Shown here piece after piece: positions 45,887 to 55,196 of a stretch of 64,000 nt of DNA. How positions within the stretch are numbered: position 1 is the first letter of the stretch; every line of letters begins with the position of its first letter. The notes beneath the pieces were generated by a model that ran no database searches, had not been told where the DNA came from, and saw only the letters and a list, made by a program, of their open reading frames with translations. Source of the stretch: Cohnella caldifontis (GTDB lineage: Bacteria > Bacillota > Bacilli > Paenibacillales > Paenibacillaceae); the NCBI RefSeq assembly GCF_029360585.1, contig NZ_JAQZSJ010000003.1, positions 372,001 through 436,000 of the forward strand, in the 5' to 3' direction. The translations under genes and the position numbers were made by a program.

Positions 45887-47005
45887 GTGGATAAAAAAAT
45901 CTATCTTTCCTCACCGCATATGAGTGACGAAGGATACGAAATGCAATACGTCCAAGAGGCCTTCGATACGAACTGGATTGCACCACTCGGACATAATGTA
46001 AACATGTTCGAGAAAGAACTAGCGGACAAGGTCGGGGCAAGAGCGGCAGCGGCATTGTCTTCCGGAACGGCTGCCATCCATTTAGCCCTTAAAGCCGCCG
46101 GCGTAGGGGAAGGAGATATCGTATTCTGCCCCTCGCTTACATTTTCAGCAACCGCAAATCCGATTATTTATCAAAATGCAACTCCGGTATTTATCGATAG
46201 TGACGAGAAAACATGGAACATGTGTCCTGATGCATTGGAAAAAGCTTTTGATAAATATCCGAATGTCAAGGCCGTTATCGTCGTTCACCTGTATGGGTTG
46301 TCGGCGGATATGGATCCGATCGTGGAGCAATGCAAAAGGCGGGATGTGGCAATAATCGAAGATGCGGCAGAGTCCCTGGGAACTTACTACAAAGGGAAAC
46401 ACACCGGGACGATCGGGGATTATGGCGTTTTTTCATTCAATGGAAACAAAATCATTACAACGTCTGGTGGTGGGATGCTTGTTTCCCATAATGAAGAGAA
46501 AATTGCCAAGGTAAGGTTCTGGGCTACGCAGTCCCGAGATCCTGCAAGACACTATCAGCATAGTGAACTCGGATACAATTACCGGATGAGCAACGTGCTG
46601 GCCGGAATCGGCAGGGGCCAGCTTAAGATTCTAGACCAAAGAGTGCAGAAAAAGAAATACATTTTTGAACGCTATAAGCGCGAATTGGAAGGGATAGAGG
46701 GAATTGAGTTCATGCCTGATCATAGTTGGAACGAACCCAATTATTGGTTGAGTTCCATCCTGTTGAAAGGCAAGGTAAGACCAATAGAGATAATGGAGGC
46801 ACTAGAGCATGAGAACATAGAATCCAGGCCGCTATGGAAGCCGATGCACCTACAACCCTATTTCCGGGAGTGCGATTTTATAGGCATTGGAGCAGCGGAG
46901 GACCTGTATCATAATGGAGTATGTTTGCCTTCGGATACGAAAATGACGGACGACGATTTAAGTCAGGTGATCACCATAATCAAGAGGTTGTGTTCACGGG
47001 GATGA
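45887..47005 (+). CDS. DegT/DnrJ-type sugar aminotransferase (EpsN/PglE-like)
   Basis: PLP enzyme predicted to convert UDP-4-keto-6-deoxy-HexNAc to the 4-amino sugar. The 372-residue protein has the PLP lysine Lys188 in FSFNGNKIITTSGGG, IIEDAAESLGTYY upstream and NYRMSNVLAGIGRGQL downstream. GTG 45887 is the start. It follows the WzyC gene by 29 bp and its stop overlaps the next ATG. Contrast with the DegT-fold enzyme at 58888, which lacks the lysine. Confidence 0.92.
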   Translation: MDKKIYLSSPHMSDEGYEMQYVQEAFDTNWIAPLGHNVNMFEKELADKVGARAAAALSSGTAAIHLALKAAGVGEGDIVFCPSLTFSATANPIIYQNATPVFIDSDEKTWNMCPDALEKAFDKYPNVKAVIVVHLYGLSADMDPIVEQCKRRDVAIIEDAAESLGTYYKGKHTGTIGDYGVFSFNGNKIITTSGGGMLVSHNEEKIAKVRFWATQSRDPARHYQHSELGYNYRMSNVLAGIGRGQLKILDQRVQKKKYIFERYKRELEGIEGIEFMPDHSWNEPNYWLSSILLKGKVRPIEIMEALEHENIESRPLWKPMHLQPYFRECDFIGIGAAEDLYHNGVCLPSDTKMTDDDLSQVITIIKRLCSRG

Positions 47006-47697
47006 GGAACCGCAAGGGAAACATGTATATAAGCCTCTTCAAAAGGCCGCTCGACATCACGCTTGCTCTGGCAGCTATGCTTGTTTTAAGCCCTGTATTC
47101 CTCGTCGTTGCGTTACTAGTGAGAGTGAAATTAGGAAGTCCGGTATTGTTCAAACAGAGGAGGCCGGGACTCCACGAGAAGATATTCACCATGTATAAAT
47201 TCAGAACCATGTCGGACAAGCGAGATTCGAACGGACAGCTCTTGCCGGACAGCCTGCGATTGACGCGGTTCGGGAAGATTCTTCGCTCTACCTCCTTGGA
47301 TGAGTTACCTGAGTTATACAACATCCTGAAAGGCGACATGTCGATCGTCGGGCCGCGACCTCAATTGGTTCGGGACATCGTTTTTATGACACCCGAACAG
47401 AGGAAGAGGCATTCTGTGATTCCGGGTTTGACCGGATGGGCACAAATCAACGGCCGTAACGACGTAACTTGGGAGGAGAAGCTGTCTCTAGACCTTGAGT
47501 ACATTGAGAACGTTACATTCCGTGGAGACTTGAAGATTATATGGCTGACGATCATAAAGGTATTGAGGAAAGAAGGAGTTAGCGCAAAAGGGATGGATAC
47601 GGCTGAAGATTACGGCGATTACCTATTGCGTCATCAAAAAATTAGCATGGGCGAGTATGCTTCCAAGATGGAACAAAGCAAACAATTGCTTCAATGA
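47002..47697 (+). CDS. Small phosphoglycosyltransferase (PglC/EpsL-like)
   Basis: Monotopic enzyme that starts glycan synthesis by transferring phospho-sugar to undecaprenyl phosphate. It has an N-terminal re-entrant hydrophobic segment (KRPLDITLALAAMLVLSPVF), the LFKQRRPGLHEKIFTMYKFR segment, the catalytic Asp-Glu pair in TSLDELPELYN and KGDMSIVGPRPQL. ATG 47002 overlaps the previous stop and gives 231 residues; ATG 47023, after AAGGGAAAC, gives 224. The short form matches PglC-type enzymes that use diNAcBac-like sugars, fitting the two upstream genes. Confidence 0.9.
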   Translation: MRNRKGNMYISLFKRPLDITLALAAMLVLSPVFLVVALLVRVKLGSPVLFKQRRPGLHEKIFTMYKFRTMSDKRDSNGQLLPDSLRLTRFGKILRSTSLDELPELYNILKGDMSIVGPRPQLVRDIVFMTPEQRKRHSVIPGLTGWAQINGRNDVTWEEKLSLDLEYIENVTFRGDLKIIWLTIIKVLRKEGVSAKGMDTAEDYGDYLLRHQKISMGEYASKMEQSKQLLQ

Positions 47698-47730
47698 TCG
47701 AAATTTCCGATGATTGCAGAGGTATCATTT

Positions 47731-48600
47731 ATGGGCAGCGTTGCGAACATTCCGTTTTCGGTATCCATGTGCGTTTATAAGAAGGATCATCCTGAGCATT
47801 TCAAACAAGCCTTGGAAAGCGTGATGAATCAGACACGAAAGCCTGACGAAATTATTCTCGTAGTGGACGGTCCGATTTCGAATTCATTAGATGATGTCAT
47901 CAAACGATTCGAAACGGAAAGTTCCCTGAAAGTGATTAGGCTGCCCCACAATGTAGGGCATGGTAATGCACGGAGAATTGGTTTGGATAACTGCACGTAT
48001 GAACTCGTCGCACTCATGGATGCAGATGATATATGCTTGCCGGATCGGTTCGAGAAGCAGATTCGGTGCTTCGAACAACATGACCAAATAAGCATAGTTG
48101 GCGGGCAGATCCTGGAATTCATTGATAATGAAAGTAACATCGTAGGCATGAGAGAAGTACCTCTTCATGATGATGAAATAAAGCGATATTTAAAAAAACG
48201 CTGCCCCTTTAATCAGATGACCGTTATGTTTAAATTGTCGGAAGTTCAGAGGGCGGGAGGATACCGGGATTGGTACCAGAATGAGGACTACTATCTCTGG
48301 ATCCGGATGTATCAGGGCGGAGCCGAGTTTATGAATTTGGAGGATCCGCTTGTCCTAGTACGTGTCGGCAGGGAAATGTACGACAGGCGCGGCGGCTGGA
48401 AGTACTTCCAAAGCGAAGCGCTTCTTCAGAAATTGATGCTGAATCAAGGGATAATCGGTATTCGTACGTTTGCGGTCAATCTGGGTGTCCGATTTATTCT
48501 GCAGGTTTTGCTGCCGAATAAATTAAGAGGTTATGTGTTTAAAAGATTCGCTAGAAAAAAGGTTTTCCATCACAACTCAGGGAGTGTTTTGCATGGATAA
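47731..48600 (+). CDS. Glycosyltransferase family 2
   Basis: Cytoplasmic inverting GT-A transferase. From ATG 47731 (8 nt after AGAGG) it has 289 residues with the nucleotide-sugar-binding N terminus (SVSMCVYKKDHPEHF...SVMNQT), the DXD-type motif MDADDICLPDRF at about 105-116 and the acceptor-side NQMTVMFK and NEDYYLW segments. ATG 47710 is in frame but lacks a ribosome site. Its end overlaps the next gene by 8 nt. Donor and acceptor cannot be told from sequence. Confidence 0.88.
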   Translation: MGSVANIPFSVSMCVYKKDHPEHFKQALESVMNQTRKPDEIILVVDGPISNSLDDVIKRFETESSLKVIRLPHNVGHGNARRIGLDNCTYELVALMDADDICLPDRFEKQIRCFEQHDQISIVGGQILEFIDNESNIVGMREVPLHDDEIKRYLKKRCPFNQMTVMFKLSEVQRAGGYRDWYQNEDYYLWIRMYQGGAEFMNLEDPLVLVRVGREMYDRRGGWKYFQSEALLQKLMLNQGIIGIRTFAVNLGVRFILQVLLPNKLRGYVFKRFARKKVFHHNSGSVLHG

Positions 48601-49045
48601 GAAGTATAAAGTAGGGTATACCGCTGGCGTTTTCGATTTATTTCATTATGGTCATTTGAATTTGATTAAGCGTGCCAAGGAACGTTGCGATTATTTAATT
48701 GTGGCCGTCAGCACAGATGAACTGGTGAAGGAATACAAGAATACTGTACCTGTGATCCCCTATGAGGAACGAAAAGCAATCGTCGAATCCATACGGTACG
48801 TCGATCAAGTTGTCCCTCAGATCAATCGGGATAAAATCGCAGCTTATGAAAATTACCACTTTGACGTGATGTTCGTAGGCGATGATTGGCAGGGCAGCGA
48901 AGTTTTCGAGAAGGTCGATTCCTACATGCGGGCTCGCGGCGGTTGCGTGGAATATTTGCCTTATACACAGAATGTATCTTCCACGACACTCAGAGGAGTC
49001 TTGAATAAGATTTATAGTGGGGAAGAAGAGAATGTTCGTCTATAG
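48593..49045 (+). CDS. Cytidylyltransferase, TagD-like (CDP-glycerol or similar)
   Basis: Nucleotidyltransferase of the glycerol-3-phosphate cytidylyltransferase family, which makes CDP-glycerol from CTP and glycerol-3-phosphate. From ATG 48593 it has 150 residues with the HxGH motif in GVFDLFHYGHLNL (His18, His21). The second signature, RTEGISTT in TagD, reads TQNVSSTTLR here, so the alcohol phosphate is not certain (glycerol, ribitol or ethanolamine phosphate are options). It overlaps the genes on both sides. LicD at 49903 is a likely user of the product. Confidence 0.8.
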   Translation: MDKKYKVGYTAGVFDLFHYGHLNLIKRAKERCDYLIVAVSTDELVKEYKNTVPVIPYEERKAIVESIRYVDQVVPQINRDKIAAYENYHFDVMFVGDDWQGSEVFEKVDSYMRARGGCVEYLPYTQNVSSTTLRGVLNKIYSGEEENVRL

Positions 49046-49865
49046 CCAATGGGAAAACTTTTGCAAGAGATTGGACCAAATCGGACGGAATAGCATAACG
49101 GCAACCGATGCGCTCAAACGTAAAGATGGCCGGCCATTTCTCATCCTGAAGCACGATATTGAGACGAATCCTACTAAAGCTTTAAAGCTGGCCCAAATTG
49201 AAAGTAAATATTCCCATAGAGGCTCCTATTATGTACAAGCCTATTTATTAAATAAACGAAAGCATATTCGAATTTTGAAAAAAGTACATGACTTGGGACA
49301 TGAAGTATCCTACCACCATGATGTTATGGACAGCAATAAGGGACATATCGACAAAGCTGCCGTAGAATTTCGAAAGTACGTAAGCAAGTTCGAAGAACAT
49401 GGTTTTACGATCGAAACCGTATGCCAACATGGAAACCCTGTGATGGAGAGAAAAGGGTATTTTTCGAACCGGGATTTTTTTCGGAATACCCAGGTCGCTG
49501 AAACCTTCAATGATATTACGGAAATCATGGTGAATTTCAAGAGCAGGCTAGGCAGGGATTACATGTATATCTCCGATGCGGGCTACGGGTGGAAATGGAT
49601 TCACGACCCGGAGAACAACGATAGGGAAGACACTTCCCATCTGGATCAGCGCTTTGAAAATTTAGAAGAAATTCTTCGCATGATTCAGGCTCAAGAGGCC
49701 GTCATCGTGAGTACGCATCCACATAGATGGTACAGCCATTTCGTGTTAGCGAAGACAAAGGAGATCTCGTTCAGAGGTATCAAATCCGTTGCCAGGATCG
49801 TTCTTAAGCTGCCATTTATGAAAAAACTGTTGGCAAGATTCTATTATTTGGCTAAGAAGATTTAG
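49032..49865 (+). CDS. NodB-like polysaccharide deacetylase-fold protein
   Basis: From ATG 49032 (overlapping the cytidylyltransferase by 14 nt) 277 residues. Motifs resemble carbohydrate esterase 4: the His-Asp of LILKHDIETNP (about 40-44), the SYHHDVMDS histidine pair (about 92-95) and a late VSTHPHRWYS histidine. There is no signal peptide or membrane segment, so unlike wall deacetylases it would act in the cytoplasm, possibly on a lipid-linked intermediate or nucleotide sugar. The predicted amino sugar at the reducing end makes N-deacetylation plausible. Substrate unknown. Confidence 0.6.
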   Translation: MFVYSQWENFCKRLDQIGRNSITATDALKRKDGRPFLILKHDIETNPTKALKLAQIESKYSHRGSYYVQAYLLNKRKHIRILKKVHDLGHEVSYHHDVMDSNKGHIDKAAVEFRKYVSKFEEHGFTIETVCQHGNPVMERKGYFSNRDFFRNTQVAETFNDITEIMVNFKSRLGRDYMYISDAGYGWKWIHDPENNDREDTSHLDQRFENLEEILRMIQAQEAVIVSTHPHRWYSHFVLAKTKEISFRGIKSVARIVLKLPFMKKLLARFYYLAKKI

Positions 49866-49902
49866 ACATGACCGATAAACAAGATCGGATTAAAGGAATG
49901 AG

Positions 49903-50742
49903 ATGATGAATCAACAATCGGTTAAAGACGTTCAAAATAAAATATTGGAAATCATGTTGTTTATTGATGAAGTCTGTCGAGAACATGGTATCGTCTATTA
50001 TATTATGGGTGGAACTGCGTTGGGTTCTGTGCGACATGGAGGGTTTATCCCATGGGATGACGATCTCGACATCTTCATGACCCCGTCGAATTATCGAAAG
50101 TTCAGGGAGATATTTAATCGCCTCCAGAACGACAAGTACGTATTGCAAGAATGGAAAATCGTCGATGAATACTTGGAATACGCGAAAGTTCGGATGAATG
50201 GTACGACATTCATCGAGGAAGTATACAAAGATCGAACTGATATGCATCATGGAATCTACGTAGACATCATGATCCTTCACAAATGCCCGAATAACCGCGC
50301 AATTCAGAAGCTTACCTATTACGCTTCCAAATACGTGACGCTCGTAGCCTTGTCCCAAAGGAATTGGCAACCGAAGACGTCCATGCAGCGCTTCATGTTA
50401 AATGTGGTGAAATTGTTGCCTAACCGATGGTTATCCACCCATTGTTATAAACTGATATATAAATATGAGGGTTTAGAGGAAGGCTTCGTTTATAATTATT
50501 TCATTACGAAAGCTAGATTCACGCAGGGGATATTCAGTCCCGATCTGTTTGCGGATCCGGTGGAGGCAGTGTTCGAGCATACCGTACTTATGGGTCCGTC
50601 CAACATGAAAAAGTATTTGGAGTTGAGGTACGGGGATTATATGAAGCTGCCTTCGGCTGAGCAGCAGAAGGCAGCGGTTCATGCGGAAATTTATGCTACC
50701 GATGTAGGATATGAGGAGTACTTCAAGGGACCTGAGAAATAG
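49903..50742 (+). CDS. LicD family phosphotransferase
   Basis: LicD-family enzymes transfer phosphocholine or related groups (in some members polyol phosphates) from CDP-activated donors to sugars. The 279-residue protein has the hallmark YYIMGGTALGSVRHGG directly followed by FIPWDDDLDIFM at about 28-55, holding the catalytic GG and DDD/DxD residues, and the C-terminal YGDYMKLP segment. No choline genes (licA, licC) are seen; the only CDP-linked donor enzyme is the TagD-like protein two genes upstream. ATG 49903 and 49906 are both possible starts. Confidence 0.88.
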   Translation: MMNQQSVKDVQNKILEIMLFIDEVCREHGIVYYIMGGTALGSVRHGGFIPWDDDLDIFMTPSNYRKFREIFNRLQNDKYVLQEWKIVDEYLEYAKVRMNGTTFIEEVYKDRTDMHHGIYVDIMILHKCPNNRAIQKLTYYASKYVTLVALSQRNWQPKTSMQRFMLNVVKLLPNRWLSTHCYKLIYKYEGLEEGFVYNYFITKARFTQGIFSPDLFADPVEAVFEHTVLMGPSNMKKYLELRYGDYMKLPSAEQQKAAVHAEIYATDVGYEEYFKGPEK

Positions 50743-50757
50743 GGGAGCAATTTCGAT

Positions 50758-51603
50758 ATGAGCCGTCTTGAAGTGTTGTGCGCAACGATGCACCAAACCG
50801 ACTTTTCGAAGATCGAAGAGATGAACATCCAGAGTGACGTGGTCTTCGCCAATCAACATGACGGGCATTCCTATAATGAATACCGATTCGGTCAATTTAT
50901 CGCAAGAATGATCACGACGGATCAACGCGGAGTCGGTAAAAACCGCAACGCGGCCCTATTATACGCCAAAGGTGATATTTGCCTATTTGCGGACGATGAC
51001 GTTCGATATATCAATGGGTATCAAGATCTCATTTTGGCCGCATTCCAAGAGGTTCCTGATGCGGACGTGCTGATCTTTAACCTCGATTCCGGTGAGGTTA
51101 GAACACAAAAGAAAAACCACACGATTAAGCGAATAAGAATATGGAATGCATTAAAATACGGTGCCGTCAGGATCGCGGTCAAGCTGGATTCCGTGCAAAA
51201 ACGGAACATTTGGTTTACGACACTGTTTGGCGGCGGCTGCAAATATCCCAGCGGTGAAGATAGTTTATGGCTCATTGAGGCCGCACGTAAAGGGCTAAAA
51301 ATATATGCCCACCCGCTCGTGATCGGAACGATCAGCATGCAAGACTCAACGTGGTTTAAAGGATACGACGAAGAATACTTTTTTGGCAGGGGTGCATGGG
51401 CACAGGCTGCGATGCCTAAGACGAAGTATGCCATGTTTTTCTATTATATTCTAAGACTTCGCCGATTATCGAATCTGTCTTTCCAGACAATGATACGAAT
51501 GATGTGTGCCGGTGCTAAATGTTTTCGGGAAGGCGTAAGCTTCGGAGAATGGTACGGCAAAAGTTCGGCTAAAGAGGTAAATAATCAGGGAGAGCATTCA
51601 TGA
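50758..51603 (+). CDS. GT2-like glycosyltransferase
   Basis: Protein of 281 residues with an atypical GT-A layout. The N terminus (LEVLCATMHQTDFSKI) and GVGKNRNAALLYAKGDICLF precede a DDD motif (LFADDDVRYINGYQDL, about 77-92), and GGCKYPSGEDSLWLIEAARKG resembles the acceptor/catalytic region of GT2 members. No membrane helices. Its stop overlaps the epsG-like start (ATGA). Substrate unknown. Confidence 0.75.
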   Translation: MSRLEVLCATMHQTDFSKIEEMNIQSDVVFANQHDGHSYNEYRFGQFIARMITTDQRGVGKNRNAALLYAKGDICLFADDDVRYINGYQDLILAAFQEVPDADVLIFNLDSGEVRTQKKNHTIKRIRIWNALKYGAVRIAVKLDSVQKRNIWFTTLFGGGCKYPSGEDSLWLIEAARKGLKIYAHPLVIGTISMQDSTWFKGYDEEYFFGRGAWAQAAMPKTKYAMFFYYILRLRRLSNLSFQTMIRMMCAGAKCFREGVSFGEWYGKSSAKEVNNQGEHS

Positions 51604-52661
51604 TACCCTATCTCATATTCGGTACGCTGCTGATTATCGTAATGCTCATGCCGAAAATCATCTCGACTAAGTTTAATTATTTTACAGCATTTGTATTGCT
51701 TTTTTTATTCGCCGCGCTCAGGGGGAACGGAAGCGGGGATTATTTTACCTATCTGAGATACGCGGAATTGATTACGTCCATAAAGGAAGTTCTGAATTTT
51801 TCCTTTCCGATGGAAATCGGATTTCGAGTACTCGCTTATCTTAATAACCTTGCGGGTTTCCATCCACAAGTGGTTATTGCTGCGATGAATCTTATCAGTT
51901 TAACTTGCATTTATAAGTTCGTCGATAAATATTCTCCGGACAAGATGCTGTCCATCTTATGTTTTCTGCCGCTCTATTTCCAGTTTGATATGCATGCGGC
52001 CAGAACAGCGGTGGCGGTCGGAATCAGCACGATCGGGTTGAAGTACCTGTTCGAAAATCGCCTTGTAAAGTATACCGGAATTGTATTTTTAGCCGGATGC
52101 TTTCATACAGCGGCATGGATCCTGCTACCTTTCTATTTTATAAGGAATTTGTATCTCAATCGCTATCTCCGGCTGGGGTCGATTTTAATGCTCGCTTTAT
52201 TTTCGGCGGTTTTTTCGATTAATGATCTTATCCTAAAGTTCTTGCAAGTACTTCCATTTTCTTATTTTTACGTTAAATTCTCAAGTTACATGCATTCCTC
52301 GGTTTTCGGTTATCCCTTTCCGATCTATGATCCACGTTTAATATTACTGCTGGGTATCAATGTTGCAGTGTTTTTCTTCTTTCGGAAAGGCGACCGGCTT
52401 GAAAATATATTTGCCAATCTGATATGGCTCAATGCAGTTTTAATGTTTGTATTAAGGGAAAACACTTTTTTCGTTACTCGACTCACGGCGTTCTTTAATA
52501 TTTACACACTCGTCGTCATTCCTCTCCTTTTAGCAAGATATAAATTACCTGGAAGAAAAATGGAATATGCCTTTATAAAATTATCCACCGTCTATGTCTA
52601 CTTGCTCTTTACGGCAGGAATTGTCGCGAGAGGAGTGGAGTATAAGTTTTTCTCAATTTAA
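51600..52661 (+). CDS. EpsG-family membrane polymerase
   Basis: The 353-residue protein has about ten helices and resembles EpsG, the proposed repeat-unit polymerase of exopolysaccharide loci. Recognisable parts are FAALRGNGSGDYFTYLRYAE near residues 36-56, FPMEIGFRVLAYLNN, and FQFDMHAARTAVAVGISTIG with the family arginine. Its presence with a flippase defines a Wzx/Wzy-type route. ATG 51600 overlaps the previous stop. Confidence 0.85.
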   Translation: MIPYLIFGTLLIIVMLMPKIISTKFNYFTAFVLLFLFAALRGNGSGDYFTYLRYAELITSIKEVLNFSFPMEIGFRVLAYLNNLAGFHPQVVIAAMNLISLTCIYKFVDKYSPDKMLSILCFLPLYFQFDMHAARTAVAVGISTIGLKYLFENRLVKYTGIVFLAGCFHTAAWILLPFYFIRNLYLNRYLRLGSILMLALFSAVFSINDLILKFLQVLPFSYFYVKFSSYMHSSVFGYPFPIYDPRLILLLGINVAVFFFFRKGDRLENIFANLIWLNAVLMFVLRENTFFVTRLTAFFNIYTLVVIPLLLARYKLPGRKMEYAFIKLSTVYVYLLFTAGIVARGVEYKFFSI

Positions 52662-52686
52662 TCATTTACTGGTGGAGGCAGAACGA

Positions 52687-53634
52687 GTGAACGTATCTAT
52701 ATCCGTTATCATGAGCGTATATAACGAGAAAGCGGAGTGGGTCCAAGACAGTATCCTATCCATTTTGAATCAAACGTATCGCCATCTTGAGTTTATCATT
52801 GTGTTGGATAACCCCATGAATCATGAACTTCAGCAGTTGTTACTCCATTACGAGAAAAGCGACGACAGAGTCCAAGTTTTGGTTAACCATGAAAACATGG
52901 GTTTAGTGAAAAGCCTGAATTTCGCACTGAAGCATTGTTCGGGGGAGTATGTTGCACGGATGGATGCAGACGATGTTTCGGTTAAGGACCGGCTGGCTTT
53001 GCAAAAGGAATATTTGGAGCAGAATGGGCTCGATTTTCTGTTCTCCGCGGTCACGATTATCGATGAAGAGTCTACAATTCAATATGATACCAATAAGAAT
53101 GAATATAATAGTGTCCAAACAAAGAAATTGCTGGAGATTGGTAACATATCTAAACATCCCACATGGTTCGGGAAGAGAGAAGTTTATGAGGAGTTGAAAG
53201 GATACCGAGATGTGCATTACTGCGAGGATTATGATTTTATCCTCAGATGTCTATATAAAGGGTACCGGATTGGGAAAATGGGTGAAGCTCTGGTTCGCTA
53301 CAGGATCAGAAAAAGCAGTATATCCCGCAGTAACAGCCTGGAACAATTCCTGAATTCTAGAGGCCTGTTGAGATTATATCGAAAACAGCTGTTATTGGAT
53401 GAAGCAAGCGTACGCAACCTCATGAAGAGTTCGAAAGACAGGGCTTCAGATGTAGAAAAAGAAAAGTTTGACCTTGCACAAAAAAAGTTTAGTGGAGCAA
53501 CAATTCTAATAAAGCAGAAAAGTAAATTAAAAGGTATATTCATATTAATAAACAGTTTATTTCTCAGTAAGTATTTCCGAAGTAAAATGACTGATATGAT
53601 GAAATATAAATTCCAAGAGAGTTTTGTGAAATAA
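52687..53634 (+). CDS. Glycosyltransferase family 2
   Basis: GT-A transferase of 315 residues from GTG 52687, 8 nt after GGAGG; the frame extends upstream into the epsG-like gene but that start is unsupported. ISVIMSVYNEKAEWVQDSI at the N terminus, RMDADDVSVKDRLALQ (DXD, about 92-107) and the catalytic-side YCEDYDFILR segment identify the family. The C-terminal 60 residues are basic and may contact the membrane. Specificity unknown. Confidence 0.88.
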   Translation: MNVSISVIMSVYNEKAEWVQDSILSILNQTYRHLEFIIVLDNPMNHELQQLLLHYEKSDDRVQVLVNHENMGLVKSLNFALKHCSGEYVARMDADDVSVKDRLALQKEYLEQNGLDFLFSAVTIIDEESTIQYDTNKNEYNSVQTKKLLEIGNISKHPTWFGKREVYEELKGYRDVHYCEDYDFILRCLYKGYRIGKMGEALVRYRIRKSSISRSNSLEQFLNSRGLLRLYRKQLLLDEASVRNLMKSSKDRASDVEKEKFDLAQKKFSGATILIKQKSKLKGIFILINSLFLSKYFRSKMTDMMKYKFQESFVK

Positions 53635-53659
53635 GCGGATTTTGGAAGAGGTACAAGTT

Positions 53660-55165
53660 ATGGAGAAAAAGAATGTAATCTCTGAAATACTGAGAAATAT
53701 TAAAAGCAATTATCTAAGAATGATTATACTAGGTATTCTGACTTTTTTATCCTCCGTTATCTTTGCGAGAGTTTTAGGGCCGGACACTTATGGTATTTAT
53801 ACTTATCTGACTTGGTTAATCAGCACGATTGCCATCCTCTTCGGTTTGGGATTGCCAGGCACGATAACAAAGTTTTTACCGATGTATTATTTTAACGAAC
53901 AATATGATCAGAGTAAAAAATTTTTAAAAAACCTTTTATTTATCCAGTCGACGAGTATTTTGGTCGTAAGCTGCACCATGATTCTAACCATTCCATTATG
54001 GCAGGGTTTGATTAATAATACTTCTTCAGAAAATCTTCATTTGTTGCTTCTCTTGGCTGCTATTAACATTGTTCCTACTACGATCTTGTCGTTGTTCATA
54101 AGTTCAGTGCAAGCTCTGCAAAGGTTTGATCTATATTCAAAAGTCGCGATTCAAGCAAATGTAGTTGGATTTCTTATTAACCTATTAATTGTTTTCTTGA
54201 TTCCCAAGGTGGAATATTTATTAATCGCTTCCCTCTTGGTAACCATATACCAAGTGTTGACGTATTCGACTGTTTTGAAAAAGAGTATTCCGCTGCATAA
54301 GAATACCGTTTTAGAATCGAACGCTGATCATGAACATATAGACGGACCAATAAATGGGAAAAGAATTTTTAACTATTCCAAATATATGTATATGAATGTC
54401 GTTTGGCAACAAATCGTCTTTGCGCGTTCTGAATATTTCTTTTTAGGCATCTACTCGACTCCAAAGGAAATTGCCATGTATGGAATTGCCTATAGCTTAG
54501 TATCTATGTCCGGCATGGTATTTACCCCGATCATGAACGTTTTAAATAATTTCTTTTCTGGATTAGTGGCTAGAAAAGATTTCGAGTTATTAGAAACGAT
54601 TGTGGTGAACTTGACAAAATACTTTATCATTCTATTGATGTTTATTTTAACATGTGCAGCCGCTATTTCAGAGAAATTAATAATCTTCGTATACTCTAAC
54701 GAATATAGCAGTGTTTATATAAGCTTTTTCATCATGTTTTCTGGGTTTGTCATTCTACAAGGAATAAGTGTCGCTGGAAGCATCCCCTTCCTGTATGAGA
54801 AGCAAAAATTCATTGTGAACATAGGGTTAGTTGCTGGTGTAATTAATATTATCCAGGATCTTGTTTTGATTCCAATGTTGGGTTCAATAGGTGCAGCGAT
54901 TGCTAATGCAACAACGCAAGTCATCTGTTCAGTTATCGGATTCATCTATACTATTAAAATCACACGTTTTCGGTTTAATTTAGCTCGACTAATTCCTTGT
55001 ATATTATTGAGCACTATTTTTTGTTCATTGATTCTGCTAGTGAGAAGCCCTATCATTAAGTTGACACTTTTGGTTTTATATATTGCCTCCTACTTCGCTA
55101 TAATTCTCTTCACTAAGATATTAAAAATGGATGAAATGAAAAAGCTGCTAGCAACCGTTCGCTGA
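53660..55165 (+). CDS. Lipid-linked oligosaccharide flippase (Wzx-type)
   Basis: MATE/MOP-superfamily exporter that moves undecaprenyl-linked repeat units across the membrane. From ATG 53660 (8 nt after AGAGG) it has 501 residues with about fourteen helices, FARVLGPDTYGIYTYLTW at about 30-47, and the basic C-half loop typical of Wzx. TTG 53642 is an alternative start. Works with the EpsG-like polymerase and the Wzz-like protein. Confidence 0.9.
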   Translation: MEKKNVISEILRNIKSNYLRMIILGILTFLSSVIFARVLGPDTYGIYTYLTWLISTIAILFGLGLPGTITKFLPMYYFNEQYDQSKKFLKNLLFIQSTSILVVSCTMILTIPLWQGLINNTSSENLHLLLLLAAINIVPTTILSLFISSVQALQRFDLYSKVAIQANVVGFLINLLIVFLIPKVEYLLIASLLVTIYQVLTYSTVLKKSIPLHKNTVLESNADHEHIDGPINGKRIFNYSKYMYMNVVWQQIVFARSEYFFLGIYSTPKEIAMYGIAYSLVSMSGMVFTPIMNVLNNFFSGLVARKDFELLETIVVNLTKYFIILLMFILTCAAAISEKLIIFVYSNEYSSVYISFFIMFSGFVILQGISVAGSIPFLYEKQKFIVNIGLVAGVINIIQDLVLIPMLGSIGAAIANATTQVICSVIGFIYTIKITRFRFNLARLIPCILLSTIFCSLILLVRSPIIKLTLLVLYIASYFAIILFTKILKMDEMKKLLATVR

Positions 55166-55196
55166 CTCTATAGATCAAAAGGTGGTAACAGAGAAA

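Noticed and set aside
49903..50742. Phosphocholine transfer by the LicD protein
   Set aside because: No choline uptake, kinase or CTP:phosphocholine cytidylyltransferase gene is nearby; the neighbouring enzyme is TagD-like. Kept only as an alternative.
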